The position numbers and the translations under genes are program-made. Under the pieces are notes generated by a model. That model was not told the origin of the DNA. It saw only the letters and a list, made by a program, of their open reading frames with translations, and searched no databases. A stretch of 64,000 nucleotides of DNA from Bryoerythrophyllum caledonicum. Taxonomy: Eukaryota > Streptophyta > Bryopsida > Pottiales > Pottiaceae. The DNA is taken from the NCBI GenBank assembly GCA_963971425.1, contig OZ020518.1, positions 15,628,990 through 15,692,989 of the forward strand, given 5' to 3'. Shown piece by piece: positions 22,655-32,282 of the stretch; the stretch's first letter is position 1, and each line of letters starts with the position of its first letter.

Positions 22655-22842
22655 TCATTTATGCACCAAGTTCCTTAGGGTATCAATAGATAGGGTATCA
22701 TCACCAGGGTATGTAGTGCCGGTTATCAACGAAGCTATCTATATAGGTACCATTTTAGGGTTTTGGATTAGGGTTTTGGGTACCGAGGGTATCAACGTAG
22801 GGTATCAATCCAGGGTATAAGCTGGACCTTTGGGTAGTCTTA
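22655..22842. repeat. Cluster of AGGGTATCA motifs
   Basis: AGGGTATCA or AGGGTATA/G occurs about seven times between 22678 and 22818, mixed with TAGGGTTTTGG stretches that resemble plant telomere-type TTTAGGG sequence. It lies directly left of the first GC palindrome. Confidence 0.6.
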
Positions 22843-22844
22843 CC

Positions 22845-22868
22845 AGGGGTGTGCGCGCGCACACCCCT
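22845..22868. repeat. Perfect 24-bp palindrome with alternating GC core
   Basis: The left arm AGGGGTGTGCGC is followed directly by its exact reverse complement. The centre is alternating purine-pyrimidine, a form prone to Z-DNA or cruciform. A near-identical palindrome is at 23729-23750. Confidence 0.9.
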
Positions 22869-23125
22869 GCACTAGATGTGAGGGTAGCTGTGAGTGTGAG
22901 GGAGGCTGTGAGTGTGAGGGAGGTTGTGAGTGAGAGCTTAGGGTTTGGGGGAGAGAGCCAATGAAGGTGGGGCGAGAGGGGGGTTGTGAGGGTGGAGAGA
23001 GGGGGTTTGTGAGGGTGGAAAGAGGAAGATTTTGAGAGTGAAGAGAGGGGGGTTTGGATTTGTAGAGTGTGGGTTGTGAGCGCAGCCCAAGCGGCCCTGC
23101 GGGCGCAGCCGAGGCGGCCCCGCGG

Positions 23126-23325
23126 NNNNNNNNNNNNNNNNNNNNNNNNNNNNNNNNNNNNNNNNNNNNNNNNNNNNNNNNNNNNNNNNNNNNNNNNNNN
23201 NNNNNNNNNNNNNNNNNNNNNNNNNNNNNNNNNNNNNNNNNNNNNNNNNNNNNNNNNNNNNNNNNNNNNNNNNNNNNNNNNNNNNNNNNNNNNNNNNNNN
23301 NNNNNNNNNNNNNNNNNNNNNNNNN
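23126..23325. other. Assembly gap (200 N)
   Basis: Exactly 200 N between GC-rich flanks. The round number suggests a placeholder of unknown true length. The right flank (23331-23480) is an imperfect tandem repeat of about 18 bp, GGAGCTGCTGCGG-like. Confidence 0.95.
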
Positions 23326-23728
23326 GCGGATCCCAGGCGCGACCCTGCGGGCGGTGGCAGTTGCTGCGGCAGCGGTGGGAGCTGCTGCGGTAGCGATAGG
23401 AGCTGCTGCGGCAACGGTAGCAGCTGCTGCGGTGGAAGCTGCGGGCGCAGAGGTAGGAGTTGCGGTGGAAGCATAAAACCATTAATTTCTATGCATAAGA
23501 CCCCCACTTTTCTGTGCATAAGACCCTCTTTCTGTGCATATCTCCTGCATATTCACTGCTGATCTACAGATGTTTTTGTGCTGGAGGGGGAAGGGGTGTT
23601 GGAGTAGAGGGTTTTGGGGAGGTTGTGGAGAGAACGGCTATGGGGTTGTGCGGGAGAGGTTTGGTGCTTGTGCAGATCTACGATTCTGGAGGACATTTCG
23701 GAGATGTTGAGTGGAGGAGCAGCTGTTG

Positions 23729-23750
23729 GGGGTGTGCGCGCGCACACCCC
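23729..23750. repeat. Second GC palindrome (22 bp)
   Basis: The left arm GGGGTGTGCGC is followed by its exact complement. It is the inner 22 bp of the palindrome at 22845. A second hairpin follows at 23762-23792 (CTCCATGGGATC against GATCCCATGGGAG). Confidence 0.9.
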
Positions 23751-24326
23751 ATTCTATGGAACTCCATGGGATCGTTTAGGATCCCATGGGAGCGCGGCGG
23801 CTAGGGTTTTAGTTTAGGGCTTGGGTTCTAGTGGCGGCGGCTAGGGTTTAGATATGTGGCGACTAGGGCTAGGGTTTGGGGGCTGATTTGTGTAGTGGGT
23901 TGATTCATGTATAAACACTGAACTTCGTGTGAATTTGACTATTTGAACATATTACTTGTGTCTTTTGTGTGCACATAGATTGATACTACTTCAGTTACAC
24001 TATAAGTTGTAACCATTATTTGATTGACTTCTAACTATTATGAACCTAAACTTTGAGTTGCCTAATTCAGCAGAGGGATAGGAATTTAGGGAGGCTTACC
24101 TTGTTTTCAAAAATTCCTTCTTCGCTCAAAGTTCCTGCCCCAGTCTGCACACAACATGCAAAGCCCACAGAGATTAGTATATGAAATGAAAACTAACATG
24201 GCTTCAACATGTTGCAAGAGAGCTCACCTTTGAAAGTGGGAAGAGAAAGAGACCTCGAAGGTTTGTAAGGAAACCTTATATGCAAGTTCAAACCTTGTGC
24301 TTCAAGGTGATGTGTCCAATTTTAAC

Positions 24327-24366
24327 CTTTGACTTTTGACTTATGACTTTTGACTTTTGACTTTGT
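24327..24366. repeat. TTTGACTT tandem run (W-box-like cores)
   Basis: TTGACTT occurs four times and ATGACTT once in 40 bp. TTGAC is the core of the WRKY W-box, so the run could bind WRKY factors; that is inference. It lies inside the divergent spacer of the element. Confidence 0.5.
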
Positions 24367-24799
24367 ATTTTCTAGTGTATAAAAGTTTTACGTATTTTAT
24401 TAAATCTTTGGGCTAATAGTATATGATACGAAGACAATTGATAGTTATTATCACATGGTTTTAACAAATCACCATAAAAATTTTATGAACATTTTGCAGG
24501 TTTCTTCGACGAGTAGAAAAACATGTCCAACAACAAGAACGGAATGGTGATATAATGTTGAACGCCATCAAACAATGATGTCTTTACCGCTAACACCTGC
24601 AACGTACCTTGAGGTAATCAATTATTTTTATACATATTTCAAATTGATTCTTGAACGATCTTCTATACTATGTTGTTTGTAGAATAACCTTTATGTGGAT
24701 GTACAATCCCTTTGTTTTTATTAGCGATTGTATCAAGTTCGAATGGCGTCAATAATAGGAAGTAATATTATTTGTTTTCGTATCAATAAATTACATTTG

Positions 24800-25270
24800 T
24801 TGTCTTTAGTGAAATTTCCACATTAACCTAAGTCAATTCCACATACACATGGTCACACATTGTTAGGCAAGGTACAAACTAAACTTCTTCCTTTCCACAT
24901 AAAAGCTTAAAGATCTTTATATTATTTTCATTTTATTTTCTCTATCAAAAAATATGTTGTTAACCTTCTTATTAACCATTTGAATTCTCATTCTAAAACA
25001 TGATGAGGTCATTTTTTCAATTTTCATCTCCACTCCTTATACAATTGTTTCGACTATGCTACACCCTTTGTCTACGTCTTAAAATTTGTGTACAAAAAAA
25101 TAACATCAAAATTAATAGGATGGTAATGAACTTAAACATTATGTAAAGCAAAAACAAAAACTCCAATTATAGTCAAAGTTTACTTCTCAACACAACCTAA
25201 AAAAGAAAATTAACCGTGTTTTGTAATTTGAACACTATAATCTTTTAATCCGTGCGGTAAAATTTACGAA
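24800..25270 (+). repeat. Spacer repeat unit, forward copy B
   Basis: Shares with copy A the order CAAGGTACAAACTAAACTTC, AACCTTCTTATTAACCATTT, ATGCTACACCCTTTGTCTAC and ATCTTTTAATCCGTGCGGTA, at roughly 75-80 percent identity by eye. Confidence 0.7.
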
Positions 25271-25429
25271 ATTTTGTGAGGACGTTCTTAACTCGTACGG
25301 TATTGTGACAGTTTCACATCAAAAACACTTCAAAGTGTTCGATTCTAGTGCGATGTATAAAGTCGAAATAAAAACTATTTATCTCTTCTCTTGACCGTAC
25401 GATCTAAATGAAGTCGTGGTAAATTACAA

Positions 25430-25950
25430 ATTCACAAAATTTTATAATGTTTGACCGTACCAATCAGAAAATTATGGTGTGTGAAGTCAAGCAAATGGTT
25501 CATTTTCTTTCCTGCGTTTACCGAATCAACAGACTTTGACTTCACTTAGACTTTGACTTCACTTGGTGTCAAATTATTGCACTACACAATATCTAAATCC
25601 AATACCATCGTGTTAAGCATGATATTAGTTCTTTATACACAAATTATTCGATATAGAAGAGGGCAGTAGCAGATTCAAAACAACTATACAAGAAGTCGAG
25701 ATTCTGAAATTCCCAATTAACATTTTATTAATTTGTGAAGTTAAGATATTTTAGATTGACAATCCAAGTGGTCAATAGGAAGGTTCACACCACATATTGA
25801 TGTTGAATAAATAAGGGCAAAAAAATACAAAGATTTCTAAGTGTTATCAGCAAAGGAAGAAGTTTTTTGGGACCTTGCCCGACAATGTGTTACCATGTGT
25901 GAGAATGTTTGACGTAGGCTAACATGCTATTTTTCACTAATGATAATAAG
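25430..25950 (-). repeat. Spacer repeat unit, reverse copy C
   Basis: The reverse complement carries the same markers: GGCAAGGTCCCAAAAAACTT, AACCTTCCTATTGACCACTT and GAAGTCAAAGTCTGTTGATT, then a GTAAACGCAGGAAAGAAAAT stretch close to copy A. It faces copies A and B. Confidence 0.7.
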
Positions 25951-26149
25951 TTTTGGTACAATATGAAAGGAAAAAATATTACTTGCTAGTATTAAAATTC
26001 TCACATTCAATAGAAAAATGTTATAAATTAACACCATAGATGATAGGAGTCCGGCTAATCTTTCTAATTGTCAATTCCGGACACTTGTCCTTTAGTGGAT
26101 AATAAGTGTGAATTGAAGTCATATAGTAAGATGTGTCAAAAAAATTTGT

Positions 26150-26530
26150 TTCCCTCAATAATCATTGCACTAGAATGAGCAATTGTGAAATATTTTGTTG
26201 TCAAAATGCCTTGTTCCTTCAACGGTTTAATAACATACTCAGAAGCTTTCATAAGATTTGACCGTACGGGTTGAAAGATTAAAGTTTTGTAATAGACAAC
26301 ATGGTTAATTGTCTTCCATAGGTTAAGTCGATTATAAGAGTTCAGTTTACTTCGTTTCAAAAGTTTGCATTACACGTGGTCTAGATTCATTACCATCATG
26401 TCAAGTATGATATTAATATCTTGTACAACACTATTCAGGGATGGAAAGGGGTGTAGCATATTCAATGACACTGTACAAGAGTTGACGCTCTACACATGTT
26501 TAATTTTTTTCATTTCAAAGTTGTTTTATC
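26150..26530 (-). repeat. Spacer repeat unit, reverse copy D
   Basis: The reverse complement includes ATGCTACACCCCTTTCCATC and ACTTTAATCTTTCAACCCGT, matching copy A in order but more diverged. It ends just before the plus-strand gene at 26645. Confidence 0.6.
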
Positions 26531-26644
26531 AAGAGGTCCAATATCATCATCATATTTTGAACAGTAAATATGTGTTTAGAAACATATCTTTTATCAGATG
26601 AATGGGGCTTTGAAGGTTAATAATTAGTACATGTATTTTGACTA

Positions 26645-27616
26645 ATGTGCAGCCATAATGTTCCTATTTTTTCAATAGTGATAATGGAGAGCCGCACAAT
26701 TCAGACTCCTTCGGTACGGCCACACATCCAAATGGATAATATGCATTCCAATAGCTCAGTGGGGGCCCGATTAGTACGAGCAGCACGTGCAAGGCAAATT
26801 CAACAGAGATCTGTTGGGATCATGACATCTGAAATAAAAACGGCGGTAGAATTGCTTTCTGAGAGAGGAGATGTGGTGGGCTTAGCAACTAGGGAGCATG
26901 CATTCAAAAGTGGCATGAAATTGAATGGGTCGAAGTTGTTCCCATTCGAGGTGGCGGTGCGTATTACTAGGGTAGATGATGCATTGCATTGGACCGGAGA
27001 GGTTGTAGGAGAACGCCTTGGCATGTGTATGGGCTTGATCATTCGTTGGCACCGGTCTTTGCTACGTGTAGTGGCTGTAGAACCTGATATTACAGGTGCC
27101 CATACTGACATTGGATCACAGATAGCGCCTACACAACTGATGGCCCCAGAATTTGATTTTCCTGAGTTCATCAACACACCAGGATCCACCCAGAGGTCTC
27201 GACGCAGTAGTCATGCTTCAAACGCCATAGATGAAAATTCGCCGTTTTCCCAATCTACGCCCTCAAACATCCAAGATTTGCCCCATGTAGATGGATTTGC
27301 TTATGTTAGAGCAGCACGTCGTCCATATTCTATGCAAAATAGGAGAAGGAGAGATTCAAGGGAGCCATCATCGACAGAAGCTGCACCATCTAAGGTATCG
27401 CTTAGAAGCGTACAAATTGCAATGGCACAAGGAGGATGCAAATGTAATTGTTTGAGGGACGTTCCAGCAAGGTATCTATTGGACATGCGATATAATGCAT
27501 GGGCCAGTGAGTTTTCAGTACGAAGTACGTGGATGAGACAGATGCTGGTTTCTTTTTACACAAGGACGGAAGGAACTCGTCGAGACAAGTTTGTAACCAA
27601 GTTAGATGGGAAATAA
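26645..27616 (+). CDS. N-terminal part of the transposase-like gene of the 13.2-kb element
   Basis: 323 codons, in the same frame as the 733-codon frame that follows at 27674, so probably one gene of about 1,070 codons broken once. The first half is divergent; HWTGEVVGERLGMCMGLIIR may be a small folded module. A basic Ser-rich linker (RRPYSMQNRRRRDSREPSS) follows. The end, GGCKCNCLRDVPARYLLDMR then SFYTRTEGTRRDKFVTKL, looks like the start of the conserved domain: a Cys cluster (CKCNC) and a helix pair are typical of the uncharacterised family that carries the GHTHEDID motif. Another possible start is the Met at 26684. A CAG just before the coding region could be a splice acceptor. Confidence 0.6.
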   Translation: MCSHNVPIFSIVIMESRTIQTPSVRPHIQMDNMHSNSSVGARLVRAARARQIQQRSVGIMTSEIKTAVELLSERGDVVGLATREHAFKSGMKLNGSKLFPFEVAVRITRVDDALHWTGEVVGERLGMCMGLIIRWHRSLLRVVAVEPDITGAHTDIGSQIAPTQLMAPEFDFPEFINTPGSTQRSRRSSHASNAIDENSPFSQSTPSNIQDLPHVDGFAYVRAARRPYSMQNRRRRDSREPSSTEAAPSKVSLRSVQIAMAQGGCKCNCLRDVPARYLLDMRYNAWASEFSVRSTWMRQMLVSFYTRTEGTRRDKFVTKLDGK

Positions 27617-27673
27617 GTTTGCAATGCTTGCTACGCTCTTGGGGTTGGATACTCACAGAGGCGCTTTAAGCAA

Positions 27674-29875
27674 TTGAAGAAGGATTGTCTCATTTATGGA
27701 AGAGTGACATCGATTCACGGCAATACCCTTTCAGATCCGATCAGAGAGAGCACTAGAATGTCTGCGGCAGAGGCTTGCTTTAAATCGATTGTCGATGAAG
27801 CTGGTTGTCCTCAACCTCATCGATGTATTCGCCGTAAGAGTGACAACGAAGTGGTGCCTCTCATTCTCCTTCCTATGAATACAGCCAAATTTGATGTATT
27901 CAATTATGTGAATGAAGAAGTCAAAAGAATTTGTAATGGGGAAACCATTTCTATGAGTTCGTTCCGGAGGATGTGGCGCATGAAGTATCCCCACGTTCAG
28001 GTACCTACATTCTCGAGATTCTCAAAGTGTTATCATTGTTGGGAGTATAAATGTGCCATGGAGGGAACCACCAATGCGGATGCAAGGATAAAGATAAAGG
28101 AGTTGTTTATGTTGCATCTGCGCAACCAGATGGAAGAACGTAGGCATTATTGGATATTCAAGAGGTCGTGTTATATTAGCCCTGAGTTGTACATGTGCAT
28201 CATAGTGGATGGCATGGATCAAAATACGACCATGGTACCCAGGATGCGTCAGACTGTGAAGAACATTGAACATCGGTTTGTGAAGACCCATCTGTGTGGT
28301 GCTCTTGTACATGGGATTGGTTTATATTGCGACGTGTGGTTTGGGGCTCACCACAAACACGATAGCAACCAAGTCGTGAGTACATTGTTGTACGTGATAG
28401 GAGATGTCCTACGGAGGAGGGGCTTTTTGCCACCAACACTACGAATTCAGGCGGACAACTGCACACGTGAGAACAAAAACATTTATATGTTTGCTCTATG
28501 TGCTACATTGGTGAGATTGGGGTTTTTCCAGGAGGTGGAACTATCTTTTCTTATAGTTGGCCATACACACGAAGATATTGATCAACGCTTCAGTTGTATA
28601 TCAAATACATTGAAGAGGTCGGACGTGGACTCGTTGAAGGAAATGATTAGTCTTATAGAACGAGGAACATCTCCTACGGAGGCATTTGTTAGTGCCAGAC
28701 TGCTAGAGAATGTATGGGATTGGAAGTTGTTCATAACTCCTCACTTATTGACAGGTCATGATTCATTGGTGGGCATAACATTTCCGCACCATATGCGATT
28801 CTATATGGACAATCGCGAAGGGACTCGTGAGGTTCGAGTACAGCACAAGCATTATTGCAAGGATCCATGGGGACCGGAGGTAGGGACGAAAACTTTGAGG
28901 TCGTTGCCAAATAGGGATGAGCGACCATCGTTTGCGCAAGTATTTGCAGCAGACGAACGGGAGTTGAAGGCGTTGGATGACTTCATTGCATATAAACAAA
29001 GGTGCATTCAAAGGTTGCAACACGAGGACAAGAATCGTGAGGCAAAAGTAGAGGCTGAAAGATTGAAACTCTATTTAGCTCAGTTTCCACACAAAGACCG
29101 TAGCAATGAGCATCGTACCTCACCGTTTTGGCCTTCAGAGTTCTCCAACACCAGACCTATAGGAAGTGCATCTTTGGATGTAATCGATGGTGCAAGTGAA
29201 GAAAATCGCGAGGTAAATGTCGTAGAGCAGGTAGTGGCCATGCTTCCAAATGCTGAGGCTCGAGGATACTTTGGTTCTCGTAGAGGAAGACCCTCTAATC
29301 AAGCAGTGCGTCGAGCACAACGAACAGAGCGCAACAATGTTCAGGAACGCGCCGAAGAAGGAGCAATGTATGAAGGTAATCACGACCCATTTCCACCATT
29401 TAATCCACAATCTGATATCCGTTGTGGACACTTTGTAGCCTTGAGTGTTGATCGAGCAGAGATAGAAGGCGGTGTACCATTCTATGTAGGGAAAGTGATT
29501 GAGGAAGGGAAAAACCGATGGAGACTTAAGATAAAGGTTTGTTGGTATTGGCCCATCATCCAAAGGGGGGTTGTTGATGGACATGGGTCTTCTGCACAAC
29601 GGTATGCAAATTGCATGGATTCATTCTGGGAGCCATCTGGGGAGAGCCATAGTTGGGTAGAGAAAGATGCATGCATTTTTTCATGGATAGACACACACGA
29701 AAGAACCATGTCCGGGGCCAGCGGGTGGAGAAAGCGCAATGTATTTGGAGTGCAGGTTGAAAGCAGGATTCGCATTCTTCAATCGGCAAAGGCACACATA
29801 CTTCAATATATTGCAATGCAAACCGAAGCTATCGATGACGACCGTTTGCAAGCAGCCCTAAATTCTATAGAGTAG
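27674..29875 (+). CDS. Transposase-like protein with RNase-H-like acidic motifs (DUF7869-like)
   Basis: 733 codons from the first Met; the open frame extends further upstream. Motifs in order: a CxxC pair (KCYHCWEY, about residue 119-122); strand CIIVDGMDQ (Asp179, Asp182); a conserved HLCGALVHGIGLY block; IQADNCTRENKN (Asp261, Glu266); FLIVGHTHEDIDQRFS (His297, His299, Asp301, Asp303). Acidic residues at the ends of three predicted strands fit a DDE/RNase-H-like nuclease. I associate this GHTHEDID family with uncharacterised proteins abundant in mosses, algae and protists (DUF7869-like in my memory; the name is not verified). The C-terminal 250 residues hold a helical region and a domain with CWYWPIIQRG and DSFWEPSGESHSW that may bind chromatin or DNA. 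It is the likely transposase of the element. Confidence 0.65.
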   Translation: MKKDCLIYGRVTSIHGNTLSDPIRESTRMSAAEACFKSIVDEAGCPQPHRCIRRKSDNEVVPLILLPMNTAKFDVFNYVNEEVKRICNGETISMSSFRRMWRMKYPHVQVPTFSRFSKCYHCWEYKCAMEGTTNADARIKIKELFMLHLRNQMEERRHYWIFKRSCYISPELYMCIIVDGMDQNTTMVPRMRQTVKNIEHRFVKTHLCGALVHGIGLYCDVWFGAHHKHDSNQVVSTLLYVIGDVLRRRGFLPPTLRIQADNCTRENKNIYMFALCATLVRLGFFQEVELSFLIVGHTHEDIDQRFSCISNTLKRSDVDSLKEMISLIERGTSPTEAFVSARLLENVWDWKLFITPHLLTGHDSLVGITFPHHMRFYMDNREGTREVRVQHKHYCKDPWGPEVGTKTLRSLPNRDERPSFAQVFAADERELKALDDFIAYKQRCIQRLQHEDKNREAKVEAERLKLYLAQFPHKDRSNEHRTSPFWPSEFSNTRPIGSASLDVIDGASEENREVNVVEQVVAMLPNAEARGYFGSRRGRPSNQAVRRAQRTERNNVQERAEEGAMYEGNHDPFPPFNPQSDIRCGHFVALSVDRAEIEGGVPFYVGKVIEEGKNRWRLKIKVCWYWPIIQRGVVDGHGSSAQRYANCMDSFWEPSGESHSWVEKDACIFSWIDTHERTMSGASGWRKRNVFGVQVESRIRILQSAKAHILQYIAMQTEAIDDDRLQAALNSIE

Positions 29876-30456
29876 ATAGTGTGTCTTTATAAGAGTATAC
29901 TAGTTGTGTATGGTAATTGATATATAGTGTATGTGTAAGAGTAGTATATTCTAAGGGTGATGTAAGTGGTTATGTCATTAATCCTATAGAGTAAAGGAGT
30001 TTTTACTATTGGTACTAAGTGCAATTGTAGAAGAATCTATATTTAGTTTCCACCATTGTATGCATTATGTACTACGTAGAATATCTTTTAATCAACTGCC
30101 AACCCTTGCATAAAATATGTTTTTTTTGTGATTACGCATGTTTGAACTTTGTATACTACAATCCTTCAAATCTATCTTTGAAATATTGTGAAACTATATG
30201 AAATACACATTTATCTAGTATTAACGAGGGGCCACCACAAATTAGTTGAAAATGCCAAAATATCGCTTCCAATCTAAACAACCATGATTGTACGTAATAT
30301 TGTTGCAAAAGCTTAATTTTTTTTCCTTTGGAAACATTTTTTTTCTTTGATTTTTTTTTTTTTTTTCAATTTTGCCACTTTTGTTCACAATGGCCACCGT
30401 TGTACCCAAGTGCACTTTTAAATGGCCAAGTGCATAATTGCTTAATTGCGTGTTAA
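29876..30456. other. 3' flank of the transposase-like gene and right terminus
   Basis: AT-rich, with T runs near 30310-30365. The last 60 bases are the right inverted terminal repeat of the 13.2-kb element. No gene is seen. Confidence 0.5.
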
Positions 30457-30519
30457 TCACCGTTTTTGAGCCCTTCTTGCAATGTCATTTTCAATGTTTT
30501 GATCATCTTTTAGAATGCC

Positions 30520-31001
30520 TCTTGCAGGGGTCAATACGTGGATCAAATTACAGATCCGTATGGTGGCAGCAACCAAAGGTTATCAGCCGTACATGGTTAT
30601 CATGCAAGAAGAAATACAAGATGATTCTGAAGGAATATAGAACGGACAAGAGGGCTAATGAGGTTTCCGGGACGAATAGGAAACAAGAGTGCACTTGGTT
30701 TAACGAAATAGACAAATGGAATAGCAACAGAGCAAGTGTACACAATCAAATTCCAGCAAGTGCAACCGAAATAATTGAAGAACATCTCACTCCGTCTTCA
30801 CATACTTTTGCTCAAAGAATCTCAACATTAAGTCCAGCGGCAACAACACAAGAGAAGAAAAAGAAGACTCAAGACAAGATAGAAGGGCTTTTGGAACAAG
30901 TGGTTGGTAATTCGAGCGCCCTTCTTACTACATTTCAAGAATCCACCAATTTCTTGAAAAACATGGATAGGAATTTTGCAGCATTGCTAGAAAAGCTCTA
31001 G
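30520..31001 (+). pseudogene. Harbinger Myb/SANT-like gene, 3' part
   Basis: YRSVWWQQPKVISRTWLSC followed by KKKYKMILKEYRTDKRANEV and CTWFNEIDKW is the C-terminal half of a trihelix/Myb-like domain (tryptophan-spaced helices, the WKNLxKEYK pattern). The tail, LLEQVVGNSSALLTTFQEST then LKNMDRNFAALLEKL, is an amphipathic helix typical of these accessory proteins. The 5' part is at 16507; the 13.2-kb element separates them. Confidence 0.7.
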
Positions 31002-31105
31002 CTACTCTTCTAGATGATCTGATCCACTATCACTATCCGTATCAATGATGGTGGACCTAGTGCGTAGTTTATACTGCCACAAGCTTTCAGCTATTAGTTC
31101 ATGCA

Positions 31106-32282
31106 TCATTGTAGCTTTACAAAGCAAATCATTTGCCTTCTCATCCTATTTGAATAAAAAATTTCAATTTCACCATCATTTCCCTCGTCTAAAATAGGCA
31201 CATCTTCCCTAGCCGCAATTCGTCTTCCTACTTCAGCAATTCTTGTCCTTTCACCACGTAATTTGCTGCGGTCTCTAATCTCTCCTTCGGCAACTCTCCT
31301 CCTCAGTTTTTTCATGGCTTCAGTGATCTAATCATCTTCGATGCCATTACTATTAATAATGCATATGTTGTGTAGAACAATACAACTTGCTACAATATGA
31401 GGCATAATCCTCAAGGGCACTTAAGATCTTTTCATAATTATCTTCCATCATCCCTTCAATATCCCAAATGCTCTTTCCACACACATGCGAGTAGATGATT
31501 GAATAAAATTCCAATTTCCTTCCTTACCAGATAATGTTGCCATCCCGCCTTTGAATGGACAATACATCCAAGGTCTCACCGGATATGCGGCATCTCCGAT
31601 CAATTTGTAGGGTTGAAACTTACCTTCAATGCAAGCTCGTCCTATTCTTGTAACTTGAAACATAGCCCAATCATGAAGATTACCAGCCCAATCAAACTCA
31701 TAATCCCAAAACAAGCAATCTGGTCCAACAAACCCTTATAAAATTACTAAATGAAAGGACTTTCTACAATAATAATCTTCTCCACCAATGACAACAGCTA
31801 ATACAGAAATGTGCAACCCGTCAATTGTCCAATAATGTAAGGTATTCCATGTAATTGTTCAACTGTGAAGCTAATGCCCTAAACTACAATTCATTTGGAG
31901 TTTGAACAAAAAGTGGCTAAAGATGCTTCCGAGCACATGTACAAAACTCTTGTACAACTATTAAAAGTGTACTCTTGTGAGCTCCATACAAATCTCCTAT
32001 GCTCCGCAATCCATCACCAGTATCCAACATGTGCAACGGCATTGCAACCATATCTTGTATAGGCACAGTTGGCCTAAAACAAGTATCTTCTTTCTTCAAA
32101 TATGACCCCAGTCTCTCACACAAAAATCTGAAAGTACTGAAATAGACTCGAGCCCGACTTCTAAAATTCTTCTCCGTGTATGAATCCAACAACAAATGGT
32201 CCACAAATCCAAACATTCGGGCTTGACTCCATATGCTCCTCTCTACAACCCAAACATTCAAGAAGCAAGCTGAAAAAAACAA
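31106..32282 (-). pseudogene. PIF/Harbinger transposase (DDE_Tnp_4), decayed
   Basis: Minus-strand segments in order: FRSRARVYFSTFRFLCERLG with DTGDGLRSIGDLYGAHKST (N-terminal helix region), then TIDGLHISV (first catalytic Asp), GFVGPDCLFWDYEF, LIGDAAYPVRPWMYCPF (second Asp), RMCVERAFGILKG (catalytic Glu) and a C-terminal LHNICI helix. Order and motifs are those of Harbinger nucleases. Several in-frame stops and a missing stretch between the first two segments break it. It faces the Myb-like gene, the usual convergent layout of this superfamily. Confidence 0.85.

Larger units (their letters stand above)
21846..26644. other. Repeat-built divergent spacer of the 13.2-kb element
   Basis: 4.8 kb between the two divergent genes with no conserved frame. 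It should hold both promoters. It contains two forward and two reverse copies of one AT-rich unit, a GC-rich core with two palindromes and the assembly gap, and a TTGACTT run. These are listed separately. Confidence 0.6.
17278..30457. mobile_element. Unclassified 13.2-kb two-gene element with inverted termini
   Basis: Inverted repeats bound the block: the left begins ATCAACACACAATTAAGCAA at 17278, the complement of the right begins ATTAACACGCAATTAAGCAA at 30457. About 35 of the first 38 bases agree, followed by AGTGCAC in both. The block interrupts the Harbinger Myb-like gene, so it is a later insertion. It holds two long genes in divergent orientation (17880-21845 minus, 26645-29875 plus) and a repeat-built spacer with an assembly gap. 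I recognise no capsid, envelope, polymerase or integrase. The plus-strand gene has a plausible RNase-H-like transposase core, so I treat it as a DNA transposon of unknown superfamily. No target duplication could be fixed. Each gene is broken once. Confidence 0.65.

Noticed and set aside
23067-23482. Open frames running through the N gap
   Set aside because: They exist only because N codons are not stops; flanking sequence is low-complexity repeat.
17278-30457. Classing the 13.2-kb element as a Polinton or other capsid-bearing element
   Set aside because: No capsid, polymerase, integrase or packaging gene is recognisable; only two large genes are present.
16507-32282. Reading the Myb-like gene and transposase as host genes
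   Set aside because: Inverted termini, 3-bp duplication and gene order show that they belong to a Harbinger transposon.
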